This document shows positions 1 through 13,065 of a stretch of 64,000 nt of DNA, piece by piece. The stretch spans positions 1,798,001 through 1,862,000 of the forward strand of contig JAFEKR010000007.1 of NCBI GenBank assembly GCA_019022495.1, in the 5' to 3' direction. The notes below the pieces were generated by a model. The model had not been told where the DNA came from. It searched no databases and saw only the letters and a program-made list of their open reading frames with translations. Both the position numbers and the translations under genes were made by a program. How positions within the stretch are numbered: position 1 is the stretch's first letter; each line of letters begins with the position of its first letter. This stretch comes from Epichloe hybrida. Lineage: Eukaryota; Ascomycota; Sordariomycetes; Hypocreales; Clavicipitaceae.

Positions 1-2157
1 ATATAACTCTTCTAAGATTATCTAGATCATTAGGTTCTTTAGGAATATAGTTAAGTTATGATTTTTTAAAACCCTAGATATTAGTAGTATTATCACAGTG
101 TTATTATAACTAACTATTAGTTATATTAAGTGATATTTTCGTGGAGCCTATGGCATTAATAATATTACTATAGTGTTCCTATCTCTTAGTATCTATAAAT
201 TTAGATAAAAAGGTAAGAAGTTATATAGTTACTACTTCCTCTTTCCTTACCTTACTTATAAAATCTAGTCTTCTTAAAAGTAAGTTAGTAAGATTTAATT
301 TCCCTATATAATATATAATCTTAAAGTTAAAAGGATAAAGCTTATTAAGCGTAGTTACTTACTTACTAGTAAGCTTAGGCTTTATAGTAAGGTACTTATA
401 GTTTAAATAATCTATAATAACTTTAATTATATAAGCTAAATAAGCAAGATAGTGTCTCTATATGCGAAAAGCCTCTTAGATAGCTAATAATTTACTATTA
501 GGTGTTAAATATTGTAATTTAGTATTAGTTATCTTTCTTAACATAAATATAACTAGGTGCTAGTGACCTAGCACTAATATTATAAGTATAGCCCTAATCG
601 TATGTCTAGATATATCTGTCTTCACTCTAAGATATATAAGTAAGTTAAAATGCACTAAAATTAGCGCTTCCTAAAATCTTTATTAAAGCTCTCTAAACGC
701 TACTATCTTACAGGGTTCTAGTTTAAATATTACTAGTTAATTCCCTCTAAGGCAATCTATTAATAGAATAATAACTTTACTATACTATTTAATAAAATAG
801 TGGTAGAATCTAGTAAAACCAAGAAATAACTAAATATTAAAAACGCTGCGTGGTATTAGCTAGGTTGTAATTGCTTTAACTCTTGCTAGGTCTATTATAA
901 TACCTTTCTCTAATATCTTAAAGCCTAAAAATTTAACTTCCTTAACTAAAAATTAACACTTCTTAAGGTTAATAAAAAGACCTACCTCTCTAAACCTACG
1001 TAGAACTTATTTAATATGCTTTATATAATCCTTAACCCTACTGCTATATATTAGCGTATTATCTAGATAGATAATGTAAGTCTTATTAATAAGTCCTTTA
1101 AGAGCATTATTAATATACTCCTAAAAAGTTACTAGTGCATTAACTAGTCTAAATAGTATTACTAGATATTCGAAGTGGCTATATTAATAATAGAACGCTG
1201 TTTTTCACTTATTACCTAAGCGAATATATAGCTAGTAGTATGTATCTTTTAAATCTAGGACTATAAAAATAACTACGCTTGCTAATTAATTAAGAATTTT
1301 AGTAATAAGGGGCAAAGGGGCCTTATTCTTAATTATAATCTTATTTAGGCCCCTATAATTCACATAAAGCCTTAATTTCCCTCCTTCCTTTAGAATAAAT
1401 AAAATTAGGGCTCTAGCTAGGCTAACTAATCTTCTAATTTACCCTTTAAGCTACGTACTTATAAGGTACTCCTTAAGAACCTTTAGCTTCCTTTTAGCTA
1501 AATTATATATAGGCCCCTAAGGTAGTGTTTTCCCTTCTTCTAATTTAATTACATAAGTATAACCTCCTAGTTTAGGAAGCTTACTTACTAACTCTTTAGA
1601 AAAAATATCTATAAACTCCCTGTATTCTTCTAGGATTATTAGTGTAAGGCGCTTAGTGCTCTTATCCTAATTTAACGTGGCTTCTTTGCTACTTATGTCT
1701 TCTAAAATTAGCATAACTATAATACCTTTGCTTTTTTACTATAAATAAGCGTACTTAAGGATCTATATAGCTGCTTTACTATTTATTTATATATCTATTA
1801 CTACTAGGTTCTTTAATTAGCCTTTTCCTTTTTGATTTTTATTTTCTAGAATACTTAGCCTAATCTTTATTACTCCTAATAATAAAGTAACTACTGCTAT
1901 TTTTTTCTCTTTATATACTTACTACTTACTATAAGTAAAGGAGAGATATTCTGTTATTACTAGATATCTCTAGTATTTGTGCTCCTAACACATAATCACA
2001 GGTAAATACTCTTTAATCTAGTCTATACCTAGAATTATCCCTTTACCTATATTAGCAATAAAGTAGCTAACTTAGCAGACCTTCGCAAATCCTGTACTGT
2101 CTTTTATCTTGACCAATTTTTTCAGAATTCCTCGATGTGGAATCACTTTTTTGCTCG
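1..2157 (-). mobile_element. Ty3/Gypsy relic G1-a, pol fragment
   Basis: Read on the minus strand, this is a degenerate Ty3/Gypsy pol running from the protease/RT junction (about 2,100) through RT and RNase H into the integrase region at the window edge. The RT active-site block reads IIYLDNTLIYS near 1,045-1,080, where the usual YLDD has become YLDN, as a G-to-A RIP change would produce. Bases 361-2157 align along their length with 4131-5935, and 1-360 is the reverse complement of about 39,200-39,580. It keeps more CpG and TpG than the 4131-5935 copy, so it is less mutated. It runs off the left edge of the window. Confidence 0.8.
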
Positions 2158-2173
2158 CTAGTCATCCGCCTTT

Positions 2174-2401
2174 GAGACTATCGCAGTCGCTGCTAGATAG
2201 ATGCTAGCTAGGGGCGGGTGCGTGAAGGTTTCAATCTCTAACCTAGCACTAACAATGTGCGCAGCCTTTAATAAGTACCCCACTCCACGAGCACGTGGCT
2301 ATCTCGTAGCTAGCTAGTCTCTTTGTCATCCGCACGGCCCGAAGGTTCTCCGAAGACCCGCTTCGATAAACATCCTATCTTTGACCTCTGCGCTCCTGAC
2401 A
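2174..2401 (-). repeat. Truncated G1 LTR (minus orientation)
   Basis: The plus strand ends in CGCTCCTGACA at 2401, the reverse complement of the G1 LTR start TGTCAGGAGCG. About 228 bp of the 270-bp LTR are present; the U5 end is missing. Between LTR and pol there are only about 17 unplaced bases (2158-2173), so leader and gag are deleted. This LTR is the least RIP-mutated G1 copy, retaining for example CTTCGATAAACATCC and AGCACGTGGC, and is therefore useful for inferring the pre-RIP LTR. Confidence 0.75.
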
Positions 2402-4130
2402 TCAGAGGTCTTGTCAGACAGTTAGAGGGATTATTAGTAATTAATCTAACCCAAGGTCAGAGGTTAAGTAACTAAGGGTCTAATTAATCAACTAATCAAT
2501 CCATAATAGAGGGCCTTATTAGCGGTTAGAGACCTCATTAGAAGACCTTCTATACATTAGATTCCTCGTCAATTATCAGAGGAATTATTAGTCAGAGAGA
2601 TCTTCAACGGTCAGAGGTCTCGTCAGACAGTTAGATCAATTAGTCTAACAACGGAAGCCCTTATCAGCATTAGAGGGATTATTAGTGATCAATCTAGCCT
2701 AACGGTCAGAGCTAGAATAACCGTAGGTCTGATTAATCAACTAATCAATCTATAACAGAGGGCCTTATTAGCGGTCAGAGACCTCGTTAGAAGACCTTCT
2801 GTACATTAGATCCCTCGTCAATCGTCAGAGGAATTGTCAGTTAGAGAGGTCTTTAACGGTTAGAGGCCTCGTCAGATAGTTAGATTAATTAGTCTAATAA
2901 CAGAAGCCCTTATCATTAGTCAGAGACCTCTTTAGAAGACCTTCTGTACATTAAATTCCCCTTTAAAGGTTAGGGGAATTATCTATTAGAGAGGTCTTTA
3001 ACGGTTAGAGGTCTCGTTAGATAGTTAGATTAATTAATCTAATAACAGACCTAGCTAATAAAGGTTAGGTCAAAGGTATAATTATGAAAGACCTAATTTA
3101 TTAAGGTTAAAGTCAAAGGTCTAGCTACTTGCCTCCCTAACGGATAGCTAAGCAAAACTAGGGTATTAAATTAGTTTAAGCTAGGCAGGTCAGAAGGTTA
3201 AAAATCAGGAAAAGAAGGTCAAAGCTAGAAATAAAGGTTAAAGCTAGAAGAGGTTAAAGCCAGGTTAAGAGGGAAAAGGTCGTAACGGTCGCGATCATTT
3301 AATTTGACGAATCCGATGATTTTAATGATATCGGACAAGTCAGATAACCTTGATCAAATGATCGAAATGAAGGGATTTGATCTAGCTGCCCGGATTAAGG
3401 GGAAAAAGGTTGTAACAGTTCTAATCAATCAAACTAACTAATCCGACGATTTTAACGATGTTAGATTAAATAATCGGATTGAAGGGATTTAATCTAGCGA
3501 CCTGGATTAAAGGGAAAAGAGGTAAGAAGCTACTGACAATTATAATAATCATATAAAGGGATAACTAAAGGGGGAAATAACAAGAGAGGCAATGTTAGGA
3601 AGGGATTATTATCGAATTTAACGGCAGAAGGTCTAATAGGACTATTCCCCATTCCTCCACTAGTTTTATTAGGGGAAAAACAACACCCTAAAATAACGGA
3701 AAAGACAACGATAGTAATAACAACAAAAACAACAATATTAACGATGCTAACGATACTAACGAATTTAACGATATCGAAGCTAGAACCTAGATAACGGGAT
3801 CTAGGTCTGCGATATTTGCGATCTATCGCGAGGATCTAAGCTAAAAGAGGTCTCTTTTCAATGTTAGGTTAAATTTATCTTATTAGGTTAAACATAATGC
3901 TAGGTTATCTTATTTATTAAATAATCCAAGCCAAAGGCCACAAAGGGAGAGTTAATTTTCTATAAAAGAGGAGGGAATCTAGGGATTTTATCTAGCTAGA
4001 TAGTCACATGACTAGGGATCCGATTGATCCGGCGATGCCGATAGATCCGATAATGCCAAGGTCTAGAGGCCTGTGGTCTTGTGAGAGGTCTTGAGAGAGG
4101 TCTTGAGAGGTCACAATTCTAGCCACACAC
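2402..4130. repeat. Unassigned segment with two tandem arrays
   Basis: I could not match this 1.7-kb stretch to any other element here. It is less AT-rich than its surroundings and contains two local tandem duplications. One has a period near 249 bp (GAAGACCTTCT at 2541 and 2790, then at 2935 in a shortened third copy, with GTCAGAGGTCT-type motifs following each). The other has a period near 130 bp (GGTCGTAAC at 3278, GGTTGTAAC at 3408), each unit carrying AATCCGAYGATTTTAAYGAT. Short CAGAGGTC-like words recur throughout. It is bounded by a truncated G1 LTR on the left and a truncated G1 pol on the right. No reading frame is seen. Confidence 0.55.
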
Positions 4131-7100
4131 TAGTAAGCTTAGGCTTTATAGCAAGGTACTTATAGTTTAAATAATCTATAATAACTTTAATTATATAAGC
4201 TAAATAAGTGAGATAGTGTCTCTATATACGAAAAGCCTCTTAGATAGCTAATAATTTGCCGTTAGGTATTAAATATTATAATTTAGTATTAGTTATCTTC
4301 CTTAACATAAACATAACTAGGTGCTAGTAACCTAGCACTAACATTATAAGTATAGCCCTAATTATATGTCTAGATATATTTGTCTTTACTCTAAGATACA
4401 TAAGTAAGTTAAAATACACTAAAATTAGCACTTCCTAAAATCTTTATTAAAGCTCTCTAAACGCTACTAGCTTATAGGGTTTTAGTTTAAATATTACTAG
4501 TTAATTCCCTCTAAGGTAATTTATTAATAAAATAATAACTTTACTATACTATTTAATAAAATAGTAGTAAAATCTAGTAAAACCAAGAAATAACTAAATA
4601 TTAAAAACGCTATGTAGTATTAGCTAGGTTATAATTACTTTAACTCTTACTAGGTTTATTATAATACCTTTCTCTAATATCTTAAAGCCTAAAAATTTAA
4701 CTTCCTTAACTAAAAATTAATACTTCTTAAGGTTAATAAAAAGACTTACCTCTTTAAACCTATATAGAACTTATTTAATATACTCTATATAATCTTTAAC
4801 CTTACTACTATATATTAGTATATTATCTAGATAGATAATATAAGCCTTATTAATAAGTCCTTTAAAAGTATTATTAATATACTCCTAAAAAGTCACTAGT
4901 ATATTAACTAGTTTAAATAGTATTACTAGATATTTAAAGTAACTATATTAATAATAAAATGCTATTTTTTACTTATTACCTAAGTAAATATATAGCTAGT
5001 AGTATATATCTTTTAAATCTAGGACTATAAAAATAACTATACTTACTAATTAATTAAGAATTTTAGTAATAAGAGGTAAAGGGGCCTTATTCTTAATTAT
5101 AATCTTATTTAGGCCCTTATAATTTATATAAAGCCTTAATTTCCTTCCTTTCTTTAGAATAAATAAAATTAGGGCTTTAGCTAAGCTAACTAATCTTTTA
5201 ATTTACCCTTTAAGCTATATACTTATAAGGTACTCTCTAAGAACCTCTAGCTCCCTTTTAGCTAAATTATATATAGGCCCCTAAGGTAATATTTTCCCTT
5301 CTTCTAATTTAATTATATAAGTATAACCTCCTAGTTTAGGAAGCTTACTTACTAACTCTTTAGAAAAAATATCTATAAACTCCCTATATTCTTCTAGGAT
5401 TATTAGTATAAGGCACTTAGTACTCTTATCCTAATTTAATATAGCTTCTTTATTACTTATATTTTCTAAAATTAGTATAACTATAATATCTTTGCTTTTT
5501 TACTATAAATAAGTATACTTAAGGATTTATATAGCTACTTTACTATTTATTTATATATCTATTACTACTAGGTTCTTTAATTAGCTTTTTCCTTTTCCTT
5601 TTTAATTTTTATTTTCTAGAATACTTAGCTTAATCTTTATTACTTCTAATAATAAAGTAATTACTACTATTTTTTTCTTTTTATATACTTATTACTTACT
5701 ATAAGTAAAAGAGAGATATTCTATTATTACTAGATATCTCTAGTATTTATGCTTCTAATATATAGTTATAGGTAAATACTCTTTAATTTAGTCTATACCT
5801 AGAATTATCCCTTTACTTATATTAGTAATAAAGTAACTAACTTAGTAAACCTTTATAAATCCTATACTATCTTTTATCTTAACTAATTTTTTTAGAATTC
5901 CTTAATATAAAATTACTTTTTTACTTACACTCTCTAATATCCTATCTAATTAAATTATATTCTCCTAATCCTTTTTTAATAATAATTTTAGATAAATTAT
6001 TAAAGACTATATACCTATATTAAATAGCGCTTATATAGCTAATTACTAGTTATCTTATTATAGAGATACTTATATTCTTAATCTATTATCTATAGGGTAT
6101 TTTATAGTAAGATTATATTCCTAGGTTTATACTAATTAAACTAGTATTATATTAGGAGATATAGCTTTATTATTGCTTTTCCTATGCTTCTTAGTTATAT
6201 ATTTAGTACTTTTATAAGTAAAATAATCTAGTGCCTAATAAGTTAGTATAGTATGCCTAGGCTTTTTATATTTATAGTACACTAAGGATAATCTTCTCCC
6301 TTAGTCTTTACTTTATTACTATGCCTTATTTATAAGTAATATAAAATAAGAGTATTATCTCTTTCTTTTAAAGTCCTAACCTTTTTTATTATTTTAGCCT
6401 AAACCTATTATAACCTTTACTTTCTTACCCTAGCCTTATAGTTAGCTTTAGGTTATTAAAATCTCTTAACTAATTATTTACTTCCTTATAGTGTTATTTA
6501 AGCTATTTAAAAAGATTATAATTCTTAGATATATAGGGATTTCTTTAGGTAACTTAGCTTTTACCTTATCCTAGGCTTATATAAAGGATTAAAATAATTA
6601 GCTATTCTTTTACCTAAGATTTAGTAATAACCTTATTATTTCTAAGTGTCTTATACCTATATCTATTATTCTAGTTTTTAACTATTCTAGAAATCTACCT
6701 AGGTAATTAATAAATAATCTATATACTTATCTATAGCTATATAATATATCTATTATTACTTTATATTACTAGCTAGGTAGCTACTTATATATATTACCTT
6801 AGTTATATTATCCTTAAAGGTATAGTAATCTAATTTAAATAGTATATCTAAGTTTACTAAAAAATGCTATAGGCTTTTATATATTTCCCCTTTATATATA
6901 GGCATTTTTATTTATATTTTAATAAGACTACCTTACTATATAATTACTACTATATTACTATAGACTATAAGTAAAATTATAGCTAATGTTTAAGGGGTAA
7001 TTATAAGTCTAGATTAAGGGGTAATTATAGGTCTAGTTTAAAGTCTAGCTAATCCTAGATTTACCTTAAGCTCTCTAATTTATACCTTTATTTATAAGAC

Positions 7101-7383
7101 CTCTTATTTTCTCTAAAGGTAATATAGCTTAGATTATATAACCTTATAGTATTACTATAATACCCTTTTTTCTTTAGTTATATTATTTATATCTTTACTT
7201 AAATTAGGATTAAGTAATATTTATTACACCCTATTATTTATAGTTCTAGATTATAGGGGTTCTCTATCTTCCTAATTATCTATAGCTTTATTATTATAAG
7301 GTACTAGTGTGTTTCTTATAGATCTTTAGAGTATTAGCTATATAATAATCTAGCTAATAGTTTATATCCTTAAAAAGGTTAAG

Positions 7384-7502
7384 AGAGATTAATTTATTAT
7401 AGCTTATACTAAAAGGTTAAGAATAAAGTAATAGCTAAGACTATTATAGTTACTACTAGATAAATACTAGCTAGGGGTAAGTATATAAAGGTTTTAATCT
7501 CT
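7384..7502 (-). promoter_or_regulatory. Candidate self-priming site of G1
   Basis: Two bases beyond the LTR end, the element strand carries TTAATCTCT (plus-strand AGAGATTAA, 7384-7392). The same LTR contains AGAGATTAA on the element strand (plus TTAATCTCT, 7494-7502). The 9-nt perfect complementarity immediately after the LTR fits the Tf1/sushi mechanism, in which the 5' end of the RNA folds back onto the primer-binding site instead of using a tRNA. That the RNA starts at this point is inference. In 9 nt of AT-rich DNA, chance is not excluded. Confidence 0.45.
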
Positions 7503-7664
7503 AACCTAGCACTAATAATATATATAGTCTTTAATAAATACCTTGCTTTATAAGCACGTAGCTATCTTATAGCTAGCTAGCCTCTTTATTATCCGCATAG
7601 CCTAAAGGTTCTCTAAAGACCCGCTTTAATAAACATCCTATCTTTGACCTCTGCGCTCCTGACA
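7395..7664 (-). repeat. G1 5' LTR, full length 270 bp
   Basis: The length is exactly 270 bp, the same as the two plus-oriented G1 LTRs at 23850-24119 and 43288-43557. The ends on the minus strand are TGTCAGGAGCG... and a RIP-altered ...GTATAAGCTATAATA corresponding to GTGCAAGCCGTGACA in the better-preserved copies. Confidence 0.85.
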
Positions 7665-10600
7665 TTAAACCACAGGATTCCATTACAGAGGAAACTAGCT
7701 ATTCTAATAAAAGTTTTAAGACTTAATAAATCGCTTAGAAAAATCATTTTTTAAAAGGCTTTAAGTCTGTTATTAGTGTTAATAATTCCATTACTATTTA
7801 TAATAAAACTAAGTAGTTAAATAGCTAGGTAACTAATAAAGGACTTTTTCGCAGCGATTATTATCCTGTTTTCCTTAAGGATTTTAAGCATGATATTAAG
7901 GTAAACTAAATGCTCTTTAATACTATCTGAAAATACGATAATATTGTTAATATATACTTATATAAAATGTTTGTATTTTCAGAACAATTTATCTATGAAT
8001 TATTAGGCAAAAGCAAGGGAATTCTTATATCCTATTAAAGCCATATTTAATGCCTTAAGGCCTTGATTTAATATAACTACTATACGTGCCTAGTGGTCTC
8101 TTCTAACTAGTAGCTAGTGGAAAAATCCTATTTTATTAAATAAAGAATAAACCTCCTTACTGCAAGTGTTATCTATAATGTCACTTTAGTCTAGTAAAGG
8201 GTATATATCTAGCATTACTATGTTATTAAGTGGTCTTATATTAATTATAACTCTTCCTTTCCTTTCCTAACTAGTTTCTTACTAGACTATAAACACTAGA
8301 TATACTATAGCTACTAGCTTATCTAGGTATGTTATCTTCCCTTTTAGGTGGAGTTTATTATATACTTTGTTAAGTTTACTTATATCTTAGCTACCTAATT
8401 TATAAGGTCTAATTAGCTTTATTTAATATTACTACCTATTAATAAGATTAATTCTTATTTTCTTATTCTTAGGCATAGGAATAATGCCTCTATCCTAATA
8501 GATATTATATTTATTAGAAAGCTAGATAAATTTATTTATAGCCTTATAGTTAATATTAGTAATTTACACTCTAAATTTATTAGTAGTATATAAAATCTCT
8601 TCTAGATATAAAATCCTATATAATAGCACTCCTATATTAACTTTCTTTAGGTTAAGCTTATCCTTTTCCTTATTAGATTTATTACTATTCTTATCCCTAT
8701 TTTCTATCTTCTTTATAATATCTTTGCTAAAATAAGCATAATATATAAAAGGGTTATTAATCGCGTGGTTAGCATTAACTTCGCTAGCTACTATTAGCTA
8801 TATAACCTTTTTATGCTTATAAATTATAATAGTTTTATTAGTTAGGTTATAGGTAATTATTTACCTTTAGCTAGTATTACTAAATAAAGTATTAGGAAAA
8901 TATTCTAAATATAACTACGTATAATACACACTTATTTCCTAATTTCTTTATGCTACTTTCTAACTAACTAGTACATATACTAATGCTTTTAGTAAAATTA
9001 ACACTATCTATATAGTAATCACCCTCTAATAAGGAACTTTAGTAGCTAGCCTAAAAATCTTTACTAGTACTATTATACTATAGACTAACTAAAAAACCAC
9101 CCTAAGGCATATAAAATTAAGCTTTGCTTTATACTTATAAAGGAAATTTATTCCTAGTAGTAATTTTAGTCCTAGATTTAGTATTATATTTACTATTACT
9201 ATAAAATATCCGGTGATTTTAGTTCTATAAGCTATCCCTAGAATATAAAAATTAAACATAGTTTTTTTAGTTATAAAAAAGGAAGACCTTACTCTAGATA
9301 TAGGCTTAGGTTCTTACATTACCTATTTTATATTTAATCTATTTTACTAAAGCTATGCCTTATTTACTAAGATTAATAATATTCTTAAGTTAAGGCAAAT
9401 CTAATAACTCTTACCCCTATTATTAAACTTAATATTAATCTTTAAATATATATTCGCTTACTTCCTATTATATTTAACTTCTTATAGTCTTATAATAGCC
9501 TTAATTACTTATCCTAAAACTAGTTAGTTTAGCTTTATTAAATCTATCCTTATAGTGTTTTTATTTACCTCCTTTTTAATATTTTTCTATAAAGTAAGTT
9601 TTAATAAAATTTAAGTCCTATACTTAGGTTTCTATATAGTTATTCTCTTTAACCTCCCTTTCTTTAGCTATATAATAACTACATTCCTAAAGATAAGTCT
9701 TATATTATTATATATTAGAATTATTATTATATACTATAATATAGGTATATTCCTTATCCCTAGTAAATAGTTTCTCCTAATATTAAAATTACCTAGGCTA
9801 TTACTACTAGCTAAATACCTCTAATAGTCCTAGGTCCTATAATTATTATTTATTACGTTAAACTAAGGGGTTATCTTATTAATTCTAACTAAAACCTAGA
9901 CACTTTTCTCTATTCTCCTATAGTTTATTTCACTATAGTCTCTAGTTTTATCCCTTAATTTACGTATTTTACTAGTATAGCCTTAGTTAGAAAAAACCTA
10001 AGGATCTTTAGATATTCTAATTATCCTATCTATAATATTAATTTCCTAGCTAAAATTATATATTTAATAGTTTATTTTAATTTACTTAAGCTTTATTCTT
10101 ATTTTCTTCTAAGTTACTACTAGATATCTTAGTGTTAAAATAAACTTTTAGCTTCCCTTTACCTTTTCTAACTATAAACTAATCTTTACTCTATAAGTAA
10201 TTATATAGGTCTTGCCTTTTATTATTTACTATAGTAATATAGGCTAATCTTATATCTATTATTATTAGAACTAGATATATCTAGCGTAATCCTAGATAAA
10301 GTTTAAGATATAAGCGCACTAGAAGCTAATAATCCGTTAATTTGCTATTTACTCTAGTATACTAGAAAATTTTTAATATAAAATCGTAAAAAGATACGTT
10401 ATTCTTAACGTTTTCTTTAGTGTATTTTGCTTTATTAAGCCACGCTATTATATCCTAAACTTAAATGCTAAATTCCTTCTAAACTACCTTAAAAACTAAT
10501 AGTATATTACTAAATATAGTGCTTTATTCTTCTAAATTAAGATATTATTAGTACTATACTATTATATCTCCTTAAAATAGTATCTAAATTTTCTTTTAGA

Positions 10601-12158
10601 TAATATCTTATTAACTAGGGTTAGCATAATATAAGTAATCCTTAACTGCCTAGATCTATAATTTAATATTATAGAAAATAGTTTACTTCCTATTATATAT
10701 TATAAGGTCTTTACTAGCTTCTTTTAATTTATTATAAGGCTTAAAGTGTCTAATATCTATGATTTTCTATGTTAAATCCGCGTTTTCTATCTATTAGTTA
10801 TCCTAATTCTAATTAAACGCTAGATTTGTTCTTTTTCTAGGTTAGGAAGTCACGTACTATTCTAAACCTAGGGAATACGTAGTTTAATGCTATATCTAGT
10901 GTGAATTCGCCTGTTATTATGTGAAATCCTATAGGTACTGCGGTTACTAATACTATTAGTACTATAGGTATATTAGTTATGCTAATAGTCTTGCTTTAGT
11001 ATCTAGGTAGCTATTATACTAACCCTAGTTATTTAGTAAATATAATATTCCTTAGGTAGTATTCCGTGCTAATAGTGTTAATCCTACTAATGTATTTATA
11101 TTTTATAAGCTTCTGATTTTAGTTATTAATCTTATAGCTAGCTAGTCTATTCCTACTATTATTTTAGCTATTATTACTTTTTGCGTAACCTATTATTACT
11201 ACATTACCTCCTATAAGATCCTTATAGTATTAGATTTACTAGTCTTAGTATAAAACTCCCCTAGGTCTTATAGGTTCTCTAAAGATCCTAACTAGAGGTT
11301 ATAAAATTCCTCTAAATCTAGTAGGTTCCCTAAGGGTCTTAATTATAAGTCCTCTAGATATAACTTTATTAGCTAGTTAAGGGGTTTAGTACGCTAAATA
11401 GTGGTGTTATTTTTAGGATAGTTTTTAATCCCCTTTTCTTTATTATTCTTATCCTTATTTATACTACTCTTAGTCCTAGTGGTTATTATGCTATAAGTAA
11501 GGCTAATATTTTTAGATTATTTCTCTAATACCTCACTGCCTTCTAATCTAGTAGATTTGTTAAGAAAACCTATAGATTTAGCTTTGTAAATGCATAATTT
11601 AACTTCCTTTTACGCAAGATATATAGCTTATAAATCTATTAGATTCTAGTAAATAAGCGGTTCTTAATATATTAGGTTTTCGTGTCTTTTAAGTAGTCTA
11701 TTATTAAATTTGTATTTTGTAAGTTTAATTAAATCTTCTTATTCCTTAGTTTTAATAAGTTATTATTTTTAGTACTTAAACATAGGGTTTGCTTTATTAA
11801 AAGCCTAAAACTAGTAAATAAGTTATAGTTTATTTTTAGTAACTAGGAAGTTAGACTAAATATCTATAAATTAATGCTATAAACAGTTAGTTTTAGATAT
11901 ATGGTTTTTATTTCTAGGTTTCTAGAAGGGCATAATAAAAGAATCTCTAATTACTACTAAATGTTATATATAGGTTTAGCATAATATAAGGCAAATCTAT
12001 TAGAGGGGCTAATAGATCTGCTATTATAAAGTTATACTAAGTTTGCTATAAGAGCTACTATTAGGTGTAAGGTAAGATATCTAAAGAAGGTTAATTCTTT
12101 CTATCTAGAGTCCGAATCTGGTCTTATATGCGCCTGCCTTTGGCTCCGCCACGTAACA
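7665..12158 (-). mobile_element. Ty3/Gypsy relic G3 (LTR, gag, partial RT)
   Basis: On the minus strand it begins at 12158 with TGTTACGTGGCGGAGCC, a plausible LTR start, and runs leftward through a gag/protease-like region to an RT. The RT block near 7,906-7,965 reads IYINNIIVFSDSIKEHLVYL, where the usual DD is NN as RIP would give. Connection-domain-like sequence follows to 7665. RNase H, integrase and the 3' LTR are absent because the G1-b LTR interrupts it. The RT is distinct from that of G1 and G2, so this is a separate family. Seven bases (12159-12165) separate its LTR start from the next G1 LTR fragment. Confidence 0.7.
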
Positions 12159-12165
12159 AATAACT

Positions 12166-12381
12166 TGTTAGGAGCGCAGAGGTCAAAGATAGGATGTTTA
12201 TTAAAGCGGGTCTTTAGAGAACCTTTAGGCTATATAAATAATAAAGAGGCTAGCTAGCTATAAGATAGCTATATGCTTATATAGTAAGGTATTTATTAAA
12301 GACCACACATATTATTAGTACTAGGTTAGAAATTAAAACCTTTATATACTTACCTTTAGCTAGTATTTATCTAGTAATAAC
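12166..12381 (+). repeat. G1 LTR left part, interrupted by element E
   Basis: It starts TGTTAGGAGCGCAGAGG and follows the G1 LTR for 216 bp to TCTAGTAATAAC, where the CAGAGCTTTG end of element E begins. The missing right part of the LTR is found in reverse complement at 24124-24227, ending at the same LTR position, with the 8 bases GTAATAAC present at both breaks. See the inversion finding. Confidence 0.8.
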
Positions 12382-12774
12382 CAGAGCTTTGTACTACACT
12401 ACACTACATTTTATAGTATTTGTAGTGTAGTGTAATATACTACATACTACATTACACTATATTACACTATATACTATACTATAAAAATTTTTTTTTACTA
12501 CATGTAGTATTTATAGTATTTTGTAGTATTTGTAGTATTTTAAAAAAAATAACTTATAATAACTAATAATAGCTTATAATAGCTTATTATAGCTTATAAT
12601 AGCTTATATAGCTTATAATAGCTTACAAATTTATTAGCTATTACTAATTAGTATTAGCTAGTATCTCCTTTAAGTAAAAATTATATATTAAAGTAAGAAA
12701 GCTATAGATAAGTTATAAATAGGTACTTAGACCCACTTTTATAAGAATCTTACTTTTTATGTAAAAATTATATA

Positions 12775-13065
12775 TGTGGCTTCCTTCGGACCTTCGGACA
12801 ATAGATAGTCCGACCGTGGCCAAAGAGTGGAGCCACCGAAGGGATGCATGCGATGCGATTAGATGCATCGCGAGCTACCCCGCTCCGTTAGCAGTGGCAC
12901 CGCACTACAGCCTCACTTTTCCCCCTTTTTACCTACCTTCTCTCCTAGCTAGATTCCTCTCCTTCTCCCTCTTCTTTTCTCTCTCTTAGTTATTATCTAT
13001 TATTATTAACTTCATTAAATTTAACCTTATTACACTAGTGTAAACGTTCCTTAGTGGAACTAACA
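12775..13065 (+). repeat. Copia 5' LTR
   Basis: 291 bp, TG...CA ends. It retains GC-rich sequence (CTTCGGACCTTCGGAC, GCATGCGATGCG) that is TA-converted in the 3' LTR, so the two LTRs were RIP-mutated to different extents. A 71-codon open frame at 12774-12989 is simply LTR sequence. Confidence 0.9.

Larger units (their letters stand above)
4131..7664 (-). mobile_element. Ty3/Gypsy relic G1-b (5' LTR, gag, partial pol)
   Basis: On the minus strand this reads 5' LTR (7664-7395), leader, gag-like region (about 7,390-5,940), then protease, RT and part of RNase H to 4131, where it stops abruptly next to the unassigned segment. It is more heavily RIP-mutated than G1-a: positions that keep CG or TG in 361-2157 are TA here. 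The gag-like part has no readable frame. It was apparently inserted into G3, whose sequence begins at 7665. The 3' half of the element (integrase, chromodomain, 3' LTR) is missing from this copy. Confidence 0.8.

Noticed and set aside
12774..12989. 71-codon open frame in the AT-rich half
   Set aside because: It lies inside the Copia 5' LTR, opens only because that LTR escaped RIP, and is not conserved in the 3' LTR.
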